DNA of 64,000 bases from Nocardioides sp. S5 (GCF_017310035.1 NZ_CP022296.1:930001-994000); one strand, 5' to 3'; counted from the first letter of the stretch, positions 30,697 through 42,404 are shown. Translations and numbers: made by a program. Notes: generated by a model not told the origin, from the sequence alone.

Positions 30697-31815
30697 ATGC
30701 AGCAGGTCAAGGCCGTGGTCGCACTCGCCCAGGGCGAGCCGGTCCAGCTCACCACCATCAACGTCCCCGACCCGGGCCCGGGCGAGGCGGTGGTGAAGGT
30801 GCAGGCCTGCGGCGTGTGCCACACCGACCTGCACTACCGCGAGGGCGGCATCAACGACGAGTTCCCCTTCCTGCTCGGCCACGAGGCCGCAGGTGTCGTC
30901 GAGGCCGTCGGTCCCGACGTGACCTCGGTGGCGCCCGGCGACTTCGTCGTCCTCAACTGGCGTGCGGTCTGCGGTGACTGCCGGGCCTGCAACCGGGGCG
31001 AGCCGCAGTACTGCTTCGCCACCCACAACGCGACCCAGAAGATGACGCTCGCCGAGGGTGACCTGGCCGGCACGGAGCTCTCGCCCGCGCTGGGCATCGG
31101 CGCGTTCGCCGAGAAGACCCTCGTCGCGGCGGGCCAGTGCACGAAGGTCGACCCCTCGGCGCGTGCCGCCGCCGTCGGGCTGCTCGGGTGCGGAGTGATG
31201 GCCGGGCTCGGGGCCGCCATCAACACCGGCAACGTCGGTCGTGGCTCGACCGTCGCCGTGATCGGTTGCGGAGGTGTGGGCGCCGCCGCGATCGCCGGTG
31301 CGGCCCTGGCCGGCGCGTCGAAGATCATCGCGGTCGACATCGACGACCGGAAGCTCGAGACCGCCAAGAAGCTGGGCGCCACCCACACGGTCAACTCGAA
31401 GGAGACGGACGCGGTCGAGGCGATCCGTTCGCTCACCCCGCCAGCAGACAGCACTGGCCACGAGGGCGGCGCCGACGTCGTGATCGACGCGGTGGGACGT
31501 CCCGAGACCTGGAAGCAGGCGTTCTACGCCCGCGACCTGGCCGGCACGGTCGTCCTGGTCGGGGTGCCGACCCCGGACATGTCGATCCCGGAGATCCCGC
31601 TGATCGACGTCTTCGGTCGCGGCGGCTCGCTGAAGTCGTCGTGGTACGGCGACTGCCTGCCCTCGCGGGACTTCCCGATGCTCGTCGACCTCTACCAGCA
31701 GGGCCGGCTCGACCTCGACGCGTTCGTCACCGAGGAGATCGGCATCGGCGACGTCGAGGCGGCGTTCGAGAAGATGCATGGTGGCGACGTGCTGCGCTCG
31801 GTCGTGGTCCTGTGA
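30697..31815 (+). CDS. mscR: S-(hydroxymethyl)mycothiol dehydrogenase (mycothiol-dependent formaldehyde dehydrogenase)
   Basis: Zinc-dependent alcohol dehydrogenase-family enzyme that oxidises the formaldehyde-mycothiol adduct, and in related species reduces nitrosomycothiol. The 372 residues contain the catalytic zinc ligands in [14 protein letters not shown] and [10 protein letters not shown], the structural-zinc cluster Cys92, Cys95, Cys98 and Cys106, and the NAD loop [33 protein letters not shown] is characteristic of the mycothiol-dependent group. The ATG has CAGGAG upstream, and TTGACA (30656-30661) may be its -35. The MBL-fold gene overlaps by four bases, a pairing known for this enzyme. 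It implies that the host makes mycothiol. Confidence 0.93.
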   Translation: MQQVKAVVALAQGEPVQLTTINVPDPGPGEAVVKVQACGVCHTDLHYREGGINDEFPFLLGHEAAGVVEAVGPDVTSVAPGDFVVLNWRAVCGDCRACNRGEPQYCFATHNATQKMTLAEGDLAGTELSPALGIGAFAEKTLVAAGQCTKVDPSARAAAVGLLGCGVMAGLGAAINTGNVGRGSTVAVIGCGGVGAAAIAGAALAGASKIIAVDIDDRKLETAKKLGATHTVNSKETDAVEAIRSLTPPADSTGHEGGADVVIDAVGRPETWKQAFYARDLAGTVVLVGVPTPDMSIPEIPLIDVFGRGGSLKSSWYGDCLPSRDFPMLVDLYQQGRLDLDAFVTEEIGIGDVEAAFEKMHGGDVLRSVVVL

Positions 31816-32432
31816 GCGCGCGGGTCGACCACGCCGTCGTCTCCGGCACGTTCTCCCTCGATGGGGAGACCCACGAGGTCGACAACAACGTCTGGGTGAT
31901 CGGCGACGACGAGCAGTGCCTCGTCGTCGACGCGCCGCACGACGTCGACGCGATCCTCGCGCTCGTCGCCGGGCGTGCGGTCAAGGCCATCGTCTGCACC
32001 CACGCCCACGACGACCACGTACGCGTGGCGCCCGAGCTGCGGCGCCGTACCGGTGCGCCGATCCTGCTCCACCCCGACGACCGTCCGCTGTGGGAGCTGA
32101 CCCACGGCGGTGACGAGGAGGGCGCCGAGCTGTGGGACGTCGACCTCACCGACGGCCAGACCCTCACGATCGGTGGTGCCGCGGTGACGGTGATCCACAC
32201 CCCCGGCCACGCGCCGGGGGCGGTGTGTCTCTACGTCCACGACCTGGGCTGCGTCTTCACCGGCGACACCCTCTTCGAGGGAGGCCCCGGCGCGACGGGA
32301 CGCTCCTTCAGCGACGCCGACGTCATCAAGGACTCGATCCGCCGGCGGCTCTTCGACCTGCCCGACGAGACGGTGGTCCACACCGGCCACGGCCCCGACA
32401 CCACGATCGGCGCCGAGCGGGAGAACCTCTGA
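31812..32432 (+). CDS. MBL-fold metallo-hydrolase linked to mscR
   Basis: A 206-residue metallo-beta-lactamase-fold hydrolase. The metal motif HAHDDH lies in [16 protein letters not shown]. Further ligands are in [29 protein letters not shown] and [10 protein letters not shown], the glyoxalase-II-like order. It overlaps mscR by four bases (GTGA), so it most likely hydrolyses a thioester made from the mycothiol adduct, such as S-formylmycothiol. That activity is inferred from the pairing. It converges on the XRE gene with 12 bases between stops. Confidence 0.9.
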   Translation: MSARVDHAVVSGTFSLDGETHEVDNNVWVIGDDEQCLVVDAPHDVDAILALVAGRAVKAIVCTHAHDDHVRVAPELRRRTGAPILLHPDDRPLWELTHGGDEEGAELWDVDLTDGQTLTIGGAAVTVIHTPGHAPGAVCLYVHDLGCVFTGDTLFEGGPGATGRSFSDADVIKDSIRRRLFDLPDETVVHTGHGPDTTIGAERENL

Positions 32433-32444
32433 GGTCCCGCGCCC

Positions 32445-33098
32445 TCACGCGGTGAGCCACGCCGGCGGCGGACGCAACCAGGGTGATGCCTGGAGGATCT
32501 GCCGTCGGCGCCGCTCTCGGACCTCGTCGAGGTGTTCGGCCTCGGCGACCAGCTGGATGACCGACGGGTGGTCGTCGGGCGTGCCGCTGAGGAGGCGGTG
32601 GATCGCGCGGAGCCCCGGCGACGTCCGGTAGCGGATCGCCGGATTGCGACGCTCCCGCGAGATCCGGCGCCAGAGCAGGACGTCAGCGGTGCACTCCGTC
32701 CCGCGCGGCATCCACCACCCGGTCACACGAAGGTCGACGTGGGCGGGGTAGCGGCGGTTGGCCCGGTCGCGGGCCCCGTCGTCGCGCATCGGCTCCACCA
32801 CCTCGTCGGACTCCTCGTCCTGGAAGCGCACACGCAGGCCCGCCATCCGGAGCAGGCGCTGGATGACCGACGCGCGCGGACTGGTGCGGCCGGTCTCCCA
32901 CCGCGCGACGACCGACTGTGACACGCCCAGGGCTGCCGCCAGCCCTCGCTGCGACACGTCCAGGATGCGCCTGATCCTGCGCACGAGACCGGGGACCTCC
33001 CCGTCGAAGGGGCCCATGACGTACCAAGCCACCTCGTCCGCGGTCCACCCGTCCATCTGGGCCCAGTCCTTCTCCGTCTCCATTGCCTCCACGTGCAT
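32445..33098 (-). CDS. XRE-type helix-turn-helix protein
   Basis: A 217-residue protein. A classical HTH lies near residues 40-95: VRRIRRILDVSQRGLAAALG then SQSVVARWETGRTSPRAS. The remaining 120 residues are rich in Arg and aromatic residues and have no family I recognise. They may bind a ligand or a protein partner. The ATG at 33098 follows a GAGGGGG run, with a later ATG at 33083 possible. It is divergent from the GH3 gene. The intervening 200 bases hold a perfect hairpin and a degenerate relative of the palindromes near 13.6 kb. Confidence 0.8.
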   Translation of the reverse strand: MHVEAMETEKDWAQMDGWTADEVAWYVMGPFDGEVPGLVRRIRRILDVSQRGLAAALGVSQSVVARWETGRTSPRASVIQRLLRMAGLRVRFQDEESDEVVEPMRDDGARDRANRRYPAHVDLRVTGWWMPRGTECTADVLLWRRISRERRNPAIRYRTSPGLRAIHRLLSGTPDDHPSVIQLVAEAEHLDEVRERRRRQILQASPWLRPPPAWLTA

Positions 33099-33211
33099 CC
33101 CCCTCGTCGGTCCGTGTCGTCCCTCCCATTGCACCCGCGGCCACCGACACCGGGCGGGCGTCCTCCACAGGCGGTCTCCGAGGGCTGTGCGGTCGTTGCC
33201 CTTGTCTCCCT

Positions 33212-33248
33212 CCTTGCGCTTGAGTCGCTGGAAGACTCAAGCGCAAGG
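33212..33248. repeat. Perfect 15-bp inverted repeat upstream of the GH3 gene
   Basis: Arms CCTTGCGCTTGAGTC and GACTCAAGCGCAAGG flank the heptamer GCTGGAA, between the divergent XRE and GH3 genes. It could be a hairpin in the GH3 leader or a regulator's operator. The inner half-sites CTTGAGT and ACTCAAG are identical to HspR (HAIR) half-sites but sit 9 bp apart instead of 7. Confidence 0.8.
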
Positions 33249-33252
33249 GTCC

Positions 33253-33296
33253 GGACCGCCACGGGCCATGACGTCACGTCGTGCCACCATGGCGGG
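33253..33296. repeat. Degenerate relative of the 13.6/14.7-kb palindromes
   Basis: GCCACGGGCCATGACGTC resembles the right arm of palindrome A (16 of 20 aligned bases). CATGGCGGG downstream resembles its left arm, so the arm order is reversed. It ends at the GH3 start codon. Confidence 0.35.
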
Positions 33297-35123
33297 ATGC
33301 TGTCCGAGGTCGCGCTGACGAGTCCGCGGAGCGCCCGACGGCGCTCTGCGGCGTCGGCATTGACGGCGGTCGCGCTCGTTGCGTCGCTGGCGGCCTGCAC
33401 CGGCGGCGACGACCTGTCGGACGGGCAGCCGGACGCCGGGCAGGCGGCTGGGAGCGGTACGCCGACCCCGCCGCCCCCACCCAGCCCCTCGGAGGAGCTC
33501 GGGCTGGCCGAGGGCTGGGGGCCGGACCGGCAGGAGCTGGACCGGGCCGCGCGCCTGGTCGGGCGCCTGGACCTGCCCGAGCTCGCCGGCCAGCTGATCG
33601 TGGCCGAGTGGCGCGGCACGGCCGCACCCGTGGCGATGGTCCGCGACCTCCACCTCGGCGGCGTCATCGCGTTCGACTCCAACGTCGTCTCGGCTGCGCA
33701 GGTCAGGGGAGTCAACGCTGCGCTGACCCGACAAGCAGGTCGGAAGTGGCCGCTCTTCCTCGGCGTCGACCAGGAGGGCGGCGTGGTCGAGCGGTTGCGC
33801 GGTGCCGCGACGCGGTTCCCCACCTTCATGAGCGCCGGTGCGGCGGACGACCCCGCGCTCACCCGCACCGCGTACGCCGCGAGCGGGGCCGAGCTGCGCG
33901 GTCTGGGGTTCACCGTCGACTTCGCGCCGGACGCCGACGTCACCTCCGGGCCGGGCGACCCCACGATCGGTTCGCGCTCACCGTCGTCGCGACCCCGAGC
34001 GGTGTCGGAGCACGTGGTCGCAGCGGCCCGGGGCTTCGCGTCGGCGGGCGTGCTGCCGGTGGTCAAGCACTTCCCGGGCCACGGCTCGGTGCCCGCAGAC
34101 AGCCACCTGACGCTCCCCGTGCAGACGAGGACGCGCGCCCGGCTCGAGGAGTCCGACCTCGTGCCGTTCCGCAGCGCGGTCGAGGCGGGACTGCCGGCCG
34201 TGATGGTCGGGCACCTCGACGTACGCGCCGTGGACCCGCGGGTGCCGTCCTCGCTCTCGCGCAAGGTCGTCACGGACCTCCTGCGCGAGGACCTCGGCTT
34301 CGCGGGCCTCGTGGTGACCGACTCGCTCGCGATGGCTGCGGTCACCCGCGGCCGCGACCCGGGGCGTACTGCCGTCCGGGCGCTTCGCGCCGGCTCCGAC
34401 GTGTTGCTCATGCCGCCCTCGCCCGCCGCTGCCCGCGCTGCTGTCGTCCGTGCCGTGCGCTCCGGGGAGCTGACGCGGCGCCGGCTGGAGCAGTCCGCGG
34501 CACGCCAGGTCGCGCTCCTGACCCACCTGTCCGGCTCGACGGGGAAGCCCGTCGGATCCGCACGCGCCGCGTCGCGCCGCCTGTCCGCGGCCGCCGTCAC
34601 GGTCACCGACGGCGCGTGCTCGGGACGCTTGGTCGGTGACACCGTCCACGCCTACGGGGACCCGGGTGCCGTCGCGACCTTCATCCCCGCCGCCCGGGCG
34701 GCCGGCATGAGCGTCCTGATCCGTCAGTCCCCGCCCGCCGACCTGACCGAGTCGAGGCCGAGGCCCGAACGCAGGAAGAAGGAGCGCAAGAAGGCCTACC
34801 GCCAGCGCCTCGAGGCCTGGCAGGAGGCGGAGACGCGCAGGGAGCGCCGCCTCGCGGTGTGGATCGCTCGCGAGGACGCGCGCCTGTCGGTCGGCACCGG
34901 TGTCGGCTTCACCGGCTTCCGGGATGCACCCGTCGACGGCGAGGTGGCCGTCGCCACCGACAGTCCGTGGGTGCTCGGTCGCGTCGGCGCTCCCACCCGC
35001 ATCGCGACGTACGGCGACACTCCCGCAGCGATGGCGGTCCTCGTCGAGGTGCTGCTCGGACAGGCTCCGGCGCCGGGCCGGCTGCCCGTCACCGTCGCGG
35101 GTGTCGCGCGCCCCGGCTGCTGA
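33297..35123 (+). CDS. Glycoside hydrolase family 3 lipoprotein (NagZ-like beta-N-acetylhexosaminidase)
   Basis: A 608-residue exported GH3 enzyme. Lipobox LAACTGG is followed by a Gly/Pro linker. The GH3 catalytic barrel shows LFLGVDQEGGVVERLRG, the NagZ signature VVKHFPGHGSVPADSHLTLP, and VVTDSLAMAAV with the nucleophile Asp. The Asp-His dyad of that signature makes a beta-N-acetylglucosaminidase acting on peptidoglycan or chitin fragments likely. The C-terminal domain includes an unusual Lys/Arg/Glu-rich helical stretch around residues 487-521 (RRKKERKKAYRQRLEAW). The ATG at 33297 begins the lipoprotein signal. Confidence 0.9.
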   Translation: MLSEVALTSPRSARRRSAASALTAVALVASLAACTGGDDLSDGQPDAGQAAGSGTPTPPPPPSPSEELGLAEGWGPDRQELDRAARLVGRLDLPELAGQLIVAEWRGTAAPVAMVRDLHLGGVIAFDSNVVSAAQVRGVNAALTRQAGRKWPLFLGVDQEGGVVERLRGAATRFPTFMSAGAADDPALTRTAYAASGAELRGLGFTVDFAPDADVTSGPGDPTIGSRSPSSRPRAVSEHVVAAARGFASAGVLPVVKHFPGHGSVPADSHLTLPVQTRTRARLEESDLVPFRSAVEAGLPAVMVGHLDVRAVDPRVPSSLSRKVVTDLLREDLGFAGLVVTDSLAMAAVTRGRDPGRTAVRALRAGSDVLLMPPSPAAARAAVVRAVRSGELTRRRLEQSAARQVALLTHLSGSTGKPVGSARAASRRLSAAAVTVTDGACSGRLVGDTVHAYGDPGAVATFIPAARAAGMSVLIRQSPPADLTESRPRPERRKKERKKAYRQRLEAWQEAETRRERRLAVWIAREDARLSVGTGVGFTGFRDAPVDGEVAVATDSPWVLGRVGAPTRIATYGDTPAAMAVLVEVLLGQAPAPGRLPVTVAGVARPGC

Positions 35124-35141
35124 TCCGGCTGCTGCGCCGGC

Positions 35142-36317
35142 TCAGAAGGGTTCGACGAGCAGCGCGGTGCCCTGCCCGGCCACCCGCGTCATGACGAGCG
35201 TGGCCTCCGCGTCCCCCTTGAGGGCCAGCCGCTTGCGCAGCTCTTCGGGGACGACCTGCACGCCGCGCTTCTTGATCGTCAGGCGACCGACACCGCGCTC
35301 GTGGAGTGCTGCGCGGAGCTGCTTCTCGCGGTAGGGCAGGTGCTCCAGGACGCGGTAGCCGCGCGCGAACGGCGTACGGAAGGGCTCGTCGCTGGTGACG
35401 TAGGCGATGTGCGGGTCGAGGAGCCCTCCGCCGACGCCCGCGGCCACGGCGGTGACCAGGCCGGCGCGGATCACGGCGCCGTCGGGCTCGTAGAGGTAGT
35501 CGCCGACGGCGCGGACCTCGGCCCCGGGGTCGTCCTCCTGCGTCAGGGTGGCCAGACCGCCCTCGCCGATGACGGTGGCGCGCCGGTCGGTCGTGGACAG
35601 GTCCGGGGACCACAGCACGGCCTCCTTCACCTCGCCGCCGTCGCTGACCCACTCCGCCTCGACGCCCGGGGGGACGAGGTCGTGGCCGATCCCGGGGGCC
35701 ACCTTGACCAGCGCGCGCCGCCGCAGCAGGTCCAGCACCCACGCCCACGGTGGAGTCCAGCCGTCGACGTCGAAGACCCGGCCGCGGCCACCGCGACGGG
35801 CGGGGTCGGCGAAGGCGGCGCCGAAGCCGCTGACGTCGACGGTCGTCGCGTCACCGACCTGGACCGCCCCCGGGAGGCCGAGGGCCGCGAGGTTGGCCCG
35901 CGCCATCGCGACCCGGACGGGGTCCTGGTCGATGCCGGCTGCCACGAGCCCGGCGCGGGCGAAGGCGAGCAGGTCGCCGCCGATGCCGCAGCCGAGGTCG
36001 ATGACGCTGCCGTCGGGGATCGCGGCCGCGAGGCGAGCGGCGCGGTGGTCGGCGACACGGGAGCGGGTGGCCTGCTCGAGCGCGTCGGGGGTGAAGAACA
36101 TCAGGGGAGCGGCAGCACCGAACTTGGCGACCGCGCGCTCCCGCAGCCGGGCCTGGGTGGTGGCGGCCGCGGCCTTCTCCGCGTCGGGCTCGAGGCGGCG
36201 TACGACGCTCGCGACGCGCACCGGGTCGCCGGGGTGGTCGGCCCAGGCCTGGGCAGCGTGGACCAGCAGGCGCCCACCCTCGGGGGTCTGCAGCCAGTCC
36301 AGCGTCTCGATCTCCAC
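35142..36317 (-). CDS. Class I SAM-dependent methyltransferase with THUMP-like C-terminal domain
   Basis: A 391-residue protein. A helical N-terminal region (1-90) ends in PLMFFTPDALEQATR. The SAM-binding core carries VIDLGCGIGGDLLAFARAG (motif I) and AGIDQDPVRVAMARANL (post-I), then AFADPARRGGRGR in place of a DPPY-type motif. The C-terminal 100 residues (YREKQLRAALHERGVGRLTI, KKRGVQVVPEELRKRLAL) match the THUMP-like domain of this actinobacterial family. An RNA substrate is likely from the domain but unproven. The GTG start has CAGGAT six bases upstream. Divergent from groES. Confidence 0.88.
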   Translation of the reverse strand: MEIETLDWLQTPEGGRLLVHAAQAWADHPGDPVRVASVVRRLEPDAEKAAAATTQARLRERAVAKFGAAAPLMFFTPDALEQATRSRVADHRAARLAAAIPDGSVIDLGCGIGGDLLAFARAGLVAAGIDQDPVRVAMARANLAALGLPGAVQVGDATTVDVSGFGAAFADPARRGGRGRVFDVDGWTPPWAWVLDLLRRRALVKVAPGIGHDLVPPGVEAEWVSDGGEVKEAVLWSPDLSTTDRRATVIGEGGLATLTQEDDPGAEVRAVGDYLYEPDGAVIRAGLVTAVAAGVGGGLLDPHIAYVTSDEPFRTPFARGYRVLEHLPYREKQLRAALHERGVGRLTIKKRGVQVVPEELRKRLALKGDAEATLVMTRVAGQGTALLVEPF

Positions 36318-36344
36318 CCGGTCATCCTGACAGCGGCACCGCCG

Positions 36345-36373
36345 GCTAGCACTCGGTTGGGGAGAGTGCTAGC
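36345..36373 (+). promoter_or_regulatory. CIRCE operator 1 (HrcA site) upstream of groES
   Basis: GCTAGCACTC-N9-GAGTGCTAGC is a perfect inverted repeat matching the CIRCE consensus bound by HrcA. Confidence 0.95.
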
Positions 36374-36381
36374 GTCTGTGC

Positions 36382-36406
36382 TGGCACTCTCGCCCCGAGA
36401 ATGCCA
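36382..36406 (+). promoter_or_regulatory. CIRCE operator 2, degenerate
   Basis: TGGCACTC-N9-GAATGCCA, with one arm mismatch, lies eight bases after CIRCE 1 and about 130 bases before groES. The spacing of 37 bp between the site starts suggests two HrcA dimers. Confidence 0.8.
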
Positions 36407-36536
36407 ATGCCCGTGGCCCCGGCGCGACCCCCGCGACGGCGTGCCGAACAGGTCCCGGGCCCACGTCCTGGGAGCACGGGTCACTGGATCCGGCCCCTGA
36501 AGAATCTCGCGCAGAGAAAGTGGAGGTTGATCCGAA

Positions 36537-36830
36537 GTGTCGGTCAACATCAAGCCCCTCGAGGACCGCATCGTCGTCCAGACGCTCGAAGCCGAGCAGA
36601 CCACGGCCTCGGGCCTGGTCATCCCGGACACGGCCAAGGAGAAGCCCCAGGAGGGCGAGGTCGTGGCGATCGGTCCCGGTCGCATCGACGACAACGGCAA
36701 CCGCGTCCCGCTCGACGTCGCCGTCGGCGACAAGGTCATCTACAGCAAGTACGGCGGCACCGAGGTCAAGTACGCCGGCCAGGAGTACCTGATCCTGTCC
36801 GCCCGCGACATCCTCGCCGTCGTCTCCTGA
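36537..36830 (+). CDS. groES: Co-chaperonin GroES
   Basis: Heptameric lid of the GroEL folding chamber. The 97 residues are the usual length: [18 protein letters not shown] at the N-terminus, the mobile loop [17 protein letters not shown], then [19 protein letters not shown], and [19 protein letters not shown] near the end. The GTG start has GGAGG ten bases upstream. It is expressed from a heat-inducible promoter region with two CIRCE operators. GroEL follows after 143 bases that contain a branched palindrome. Confidence 0.98.
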   Translation: MSVNIKPLEDRIVVQTLEAEQTTASGLVIPDTAKEKPQEGEVVAIGPGRIDDNGNRVPLDVAVGDKVIYSKYGGTEVKYAGQEYLILSARDILAVVS

Positions 36831-36834
36831 CGCA

Positions 36835-36928
36835 CCTGGCATCCCGGCTGGCGGCGTTGCCGCCGCTCGACGACCCGCTTCGCTCGAGGGTCGCCTTCGC
36901 GCCGGCGCCTTGCCAGCCGGGCGCCAGG
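36835..36928 (+). repeat. Branched palindromic element between groES and groEL
   Basis: The outer arms (36835-36852 and 36912-36928) pair over 6 + 10 bp. Inside are a GGCGGC/GCCGCC hairpin (36850-36864) and a CGACCC/GGGTCG hairpin (36871-36893). The element starts four bases after the groES stop and leaves the groEL Shine-Dalgarno free. Confidence 0.75.
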
Positions 36929-36973
36929 CACGTCAGGCCCGTACGACACACACATTTTCCTAGGAGCACATAG

Positions 36974-38596
<1,623 letters not shown>

Positions 38597-38611
38597 TCGA
38601 CCCGTTCCACC

Positions 38612-38648
38612 CAGCAGGCCCGCACCGGACTCCGGTGCGGGCCTGCTG
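38612..38648 (+). terminator. Terminator of groES-groEL
   Basis: A perfect 17-bp stem (CAGCAGGCCCGCACCGG and complement) with a three-base loop, 16 bases after the groEL stop. Confidence 0.92.
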
Positions 38649-38677
38649 CGTTCTCGCGGAGAAGTGATCGGATCGTC

Positions 38678-38806
38678 GTGCGGACCGCGGCGGACAACCC
38701 GGCCGTGCTGCCGCTCGTCCTCGGCACGGACCTGCGTGGACGGATCCGCATGGGTAGCGACGACCTCACCGTGCGGATCCCGGTGCGGAGGCTCGCGAAG
38801 GCGTGA
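38678..38806 (+). CDS. Possible 42-aa fragment, origin unknown
   Basis: A short frame starting GTG reads VRTAADNPAVLPLVLGTDLR and ends RIPVRRLAKA. Its composition looks protein-like (alternating hydrophobic strand residues), and the frame stays open a little upstream without a start. It could be the surviving C-terminus of a lost gene or chance in GC-rich DNA. No Shine-Dalgarno. It ends ten bases before the convergent beta-propeller stop. Confidence 0.2.
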   Translation: MRTAADNPAVLPLVLGTDLRGRIRMGSDDLTVRIPVRRLAKA

Positions 38807-38815
38807 GGTCCGGGG

Positions 38816-40186
38816 TCAGCGGATGATCTCGCCGAGGTGCGCGGTCGCCCCGCTGCGGCCGAACAGCTCGACCTTGCCGCCGGCGGGTGTGGTCCACATG
38901 AACTGGTCGCCCGGGGTCGGGCCGACGGCGACGCTCCAGCTGGACGTGCCGTCGCTCAGCCGCAGTAGCCGCTCCTGGTCGAAGTCGTAGAGGTAGGTGC
39001 CTCCCGTCGCCCTGTCGTACGCGGTCACGGTCAGGTAGTCCCCGCCCGCGACCAGCTGACCGCCCTCGACGCCGTTGTCCTGCACGGTCATGACCTGGTC
39101 GCCGTCCGTCGTGACGACCTGGACGCGGTCGTCACGCACGCCGCCCTCGTAGGTGCCGCAGTACTGGGACATGGCGATCCGGTCACCGTCTGCGCTGAAG
39201 CCGAGGAGGTTGCACCGCTCGCCGAGGGCGGGGTCGAAGGACCTCTCCTCGCCAGTGGCGAGGTCGCGCACGTGCACCCGCCCGGCGTCGCCGTTCTGTG
39301 AGTCGGTCCACACCATCGCGTCCTGGGCGAAGTCGAACGCACCCACCCTCAGGCCCTCGTCGCGCACGTCGCGCTGCTCGGTGAGCGACACCGACCACAG
39401 GTCGTAGGTGTCGCCCTCGGCGTCGGCGTCGTCGGCCTCGCCGTCGGGGCCCGTCGGCCAGCCGCCTTCCGGGATCTCGCCCCGGCTCGCGAGCACGGGG
39501 ACGTAGAGCCGCCCGTCCGGGCCGACCCGGGCGCCCCACGGCCCGTCGATCGCGGGGAGGTCGGTCCAGCGCAACGTGTCCCAGGTGCCGCTCGCACGGT
39601 CGTAGACGTGTGCTGTCAGGGCCATCGCCATGTCGTCACCGGACTGCACCGGCTCGCCGGGGCTGACCAGCACGAGGCGCTGCTCGCTGAGCTCGACGGC
39701 CCACAGCTGGCTCTGGCCGATGTCACGCGCTTCCGCCAGCCAGTCCTTCTCGCCGGTCGCGGGGTCCATGAGCGCGAAGCGCGGGTAGCGCTGGGTGGAC
39801 CGCGGACCGTCCCGGAAGAGGACGAGCCCGTCGTCGGTGACCCCGTCGAAGTACTGCCCGTTGTCGGCCTCGAGGTCCTCGTTGGTGTACGCCGCCAGCT
39901 CGCGGTAGTCCTGGCCCTCGACGGCCGGCCTGGCGTCGGTGAGGCGGACGGTCGGCCCCGCCGGGCGGGGGACACCGGCCGCCGCGAGGTCGGCCGGCGC
40001 GGGGTCGAGCCAGGCGAGCGACCCGAGCGCGATGGCGCCCGCTGCGAGCGAGGTGCCCGCGAGGATCGCCATGCGCCGGACGCGTACCCGGCGCCGACCC
40101 CGTCCGAGCACGGCGGCCACGTCCGTACGGTCCTGGGGCGGAATCGCCGAGGCCTCTCGCATCAGCTCGCGCAGCTCGTTCACCAT
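38816..40186 (-). CDS. Membrane-anchored beta-propeller protein, putative anti-sigma partner 2
   Basis: A 456-residue protein paired with the sigma factor gene at 40180-40701 (7-base overlap). Cytoplasmic residues 1-38 end in RGRRRVRVRR, followed by one membrane helix (about 39-60) and a long outside domain with propeller-like strands (LVLFRDGPRSTQRYPRFAL, VGPDGRLYVPVLAS, FSADGDRIAMSQYC). Same architecture as the protein at 28.8 kb and, without the anchor, 58.6 kb. The ATG at 40186 has GGAG eight bases upstream. The anti-sigma function is inferred from the operon layout. Confidence 0.8.
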   Translation of the reverse strand: MVNELRELMREASAIPPQDRTDVAAVLGRGRRRVRVRRMAILAGTSLAAGAIALGSLAWLDPAPADLAAAGVPRPAGPTVRLTDARPAVEGQDYRELAAYTNEDLEADNGQYFDGVTDDGLVLFRDGPRSTQRYPRFALMDPATGEKDWLAEARDIGQSQLWAVELSEQRLVLVSPGEPVQSGDDMAMALTAHVYDRASGTWDTLRWTDLPAIDGPWGARVGPDGRLYVPVLASRGEIPEGGWPTGPDGEADDADAEGDTYDLWSVSLTEQRDVRDEGLRVGAFDFAQDAMVWTDSQNGDAGRVHVRDLATGEERSFDPALGERCNLLGFSADGDRIAMSQYCGTYEGGVRDDRVQVVTTDGDQVMTVQDNGVEGGQLVAGGDYLTVTAYDRATGGTYLYDFDQERLLRLSDGTSSWSVAVGPTPGDQFMWTTPAGGKVELFGRSGATAHLGEIIR

Positions 40187-40701
40187 GACACCGCTCCCTC
40201 GGAATGCTCGCTGGTCGGCGAGTCGCTCAACACGGACCGGAGTGAGAACAGCGCACGCGAGGTCTGGCTCTTCACGGTGCCTTCGGTGCACCTCAGCAGG
40301 GCCGCCGTCTCCGCCACCGAGAGGTCCTCGAAGTAGCGCAGCACCACGCACGCGCGCTGCCGCGGTGCCAGGTCGGCGAGCGCGGACATCAGCGCCGTGC
40401 GGGTGGCCACCTCGGTGGCGACGTCCTCGCGGCTGGCCGTCGTGTGGTCGGCCTCCTGCGGCCGCTCGGTGCTGGACCGCCGCCGGGCGTGGTCGAGGCA
40501 CGCGCTCACCACGGCCTTGCGGGCATAGGCCAGCTCGCCGCCGTTGCGCTCCAGTCGCGGCCACCGGACGTACACCCGGATCAGCCCCTCCTGGACGAAG
40601 TCCGAGGCCCGCTCCCAGTCGCCGCACATCAGGTACGCGGTGCGCCGGAGGTGGGCTCGCGACGACGCGGCGAACTCCACGAACGCCGCTTCGTCACGCA
40701 C
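40180..40701 (-). CDS. SigE-family ECF sigma factor 2
   Basis: A 173-residue ECF sigma factor. Region 2 includes FVEFAASSRAHLRRTAYLM, CGDWERASDFVQEGLIRVYV and a WPRLERNGGELAYARKAVV segment. Region 4 includes LAPRQRACVVLRYFEDLSVA, ETAALLRCTEGTVKSQTSRAL. The GTG at 40701 has GGAG eight bases upstream, excluding the longer reading. Operon with the membrane beta-propeller gene. A GCAACC-N16-GCGTTC promoter ends 22 bases before the start, like the one before the first sigma gene. Confidence 0.92.
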   Translation of the reverse strand: MRDEAAFVEFAASSRAHLRRTAYLMCGDWERASDFVQEGLIRVYVRWPRLERNGGELAYARKAVVSACLDHARRRSSTERPQEADHTTASREDVATEVATRTALMSALADLAPRQRACVVLRYFEDLSVAETAALLRCTEGTVKSQTSRALFSLRSVLSDSPTSEHSEGAVSW

Positions 40702-40722
40702 TGTTCTGCTCCATGTCAGTCT

Positions 40723-40750
40723 GAACGCAGTGACGCGGCCGGGAGGTTGC
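40723..40750 (-). promoter_or_regulatory. SigE-type promoter 2
   Basis: On the minus strand GCAACC (complement of 40745-40750), 16 bp, GCGTTC (complement of 40723-40728). The spacer begins TCCCGGCCG, nearly the same as in promoter 1. The start codon follows 21 bases downstream. Confidence 0.55.
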
Positions 40751-40829
40751 ACGCGCGTCCCGGCAATCCTCGACCACGTCGGGACCGGAGGGGTCTGACG
40801 GGCCGTCCCGAGCACCCGGCGGGCGCCCG

Positions 40830-42344
<1,515 letters not shown>

Positions 42345-42404
42345 CCGGTCCGGCCCCACTGGTCCAGACCACCTGCGTTCCATGTCACGATCTCCCCGGA
42401 ATTG

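Noticed and set aside
33219..33241. HspR (HAIR) operator
   Set aside because: Half-sites CTTGAGT and ACTCAAG are exact, but the spacer is 9 bp instead of 7 and the arms extend to 15 bp, which fits a hairpin better. No heat-shock gene follows.
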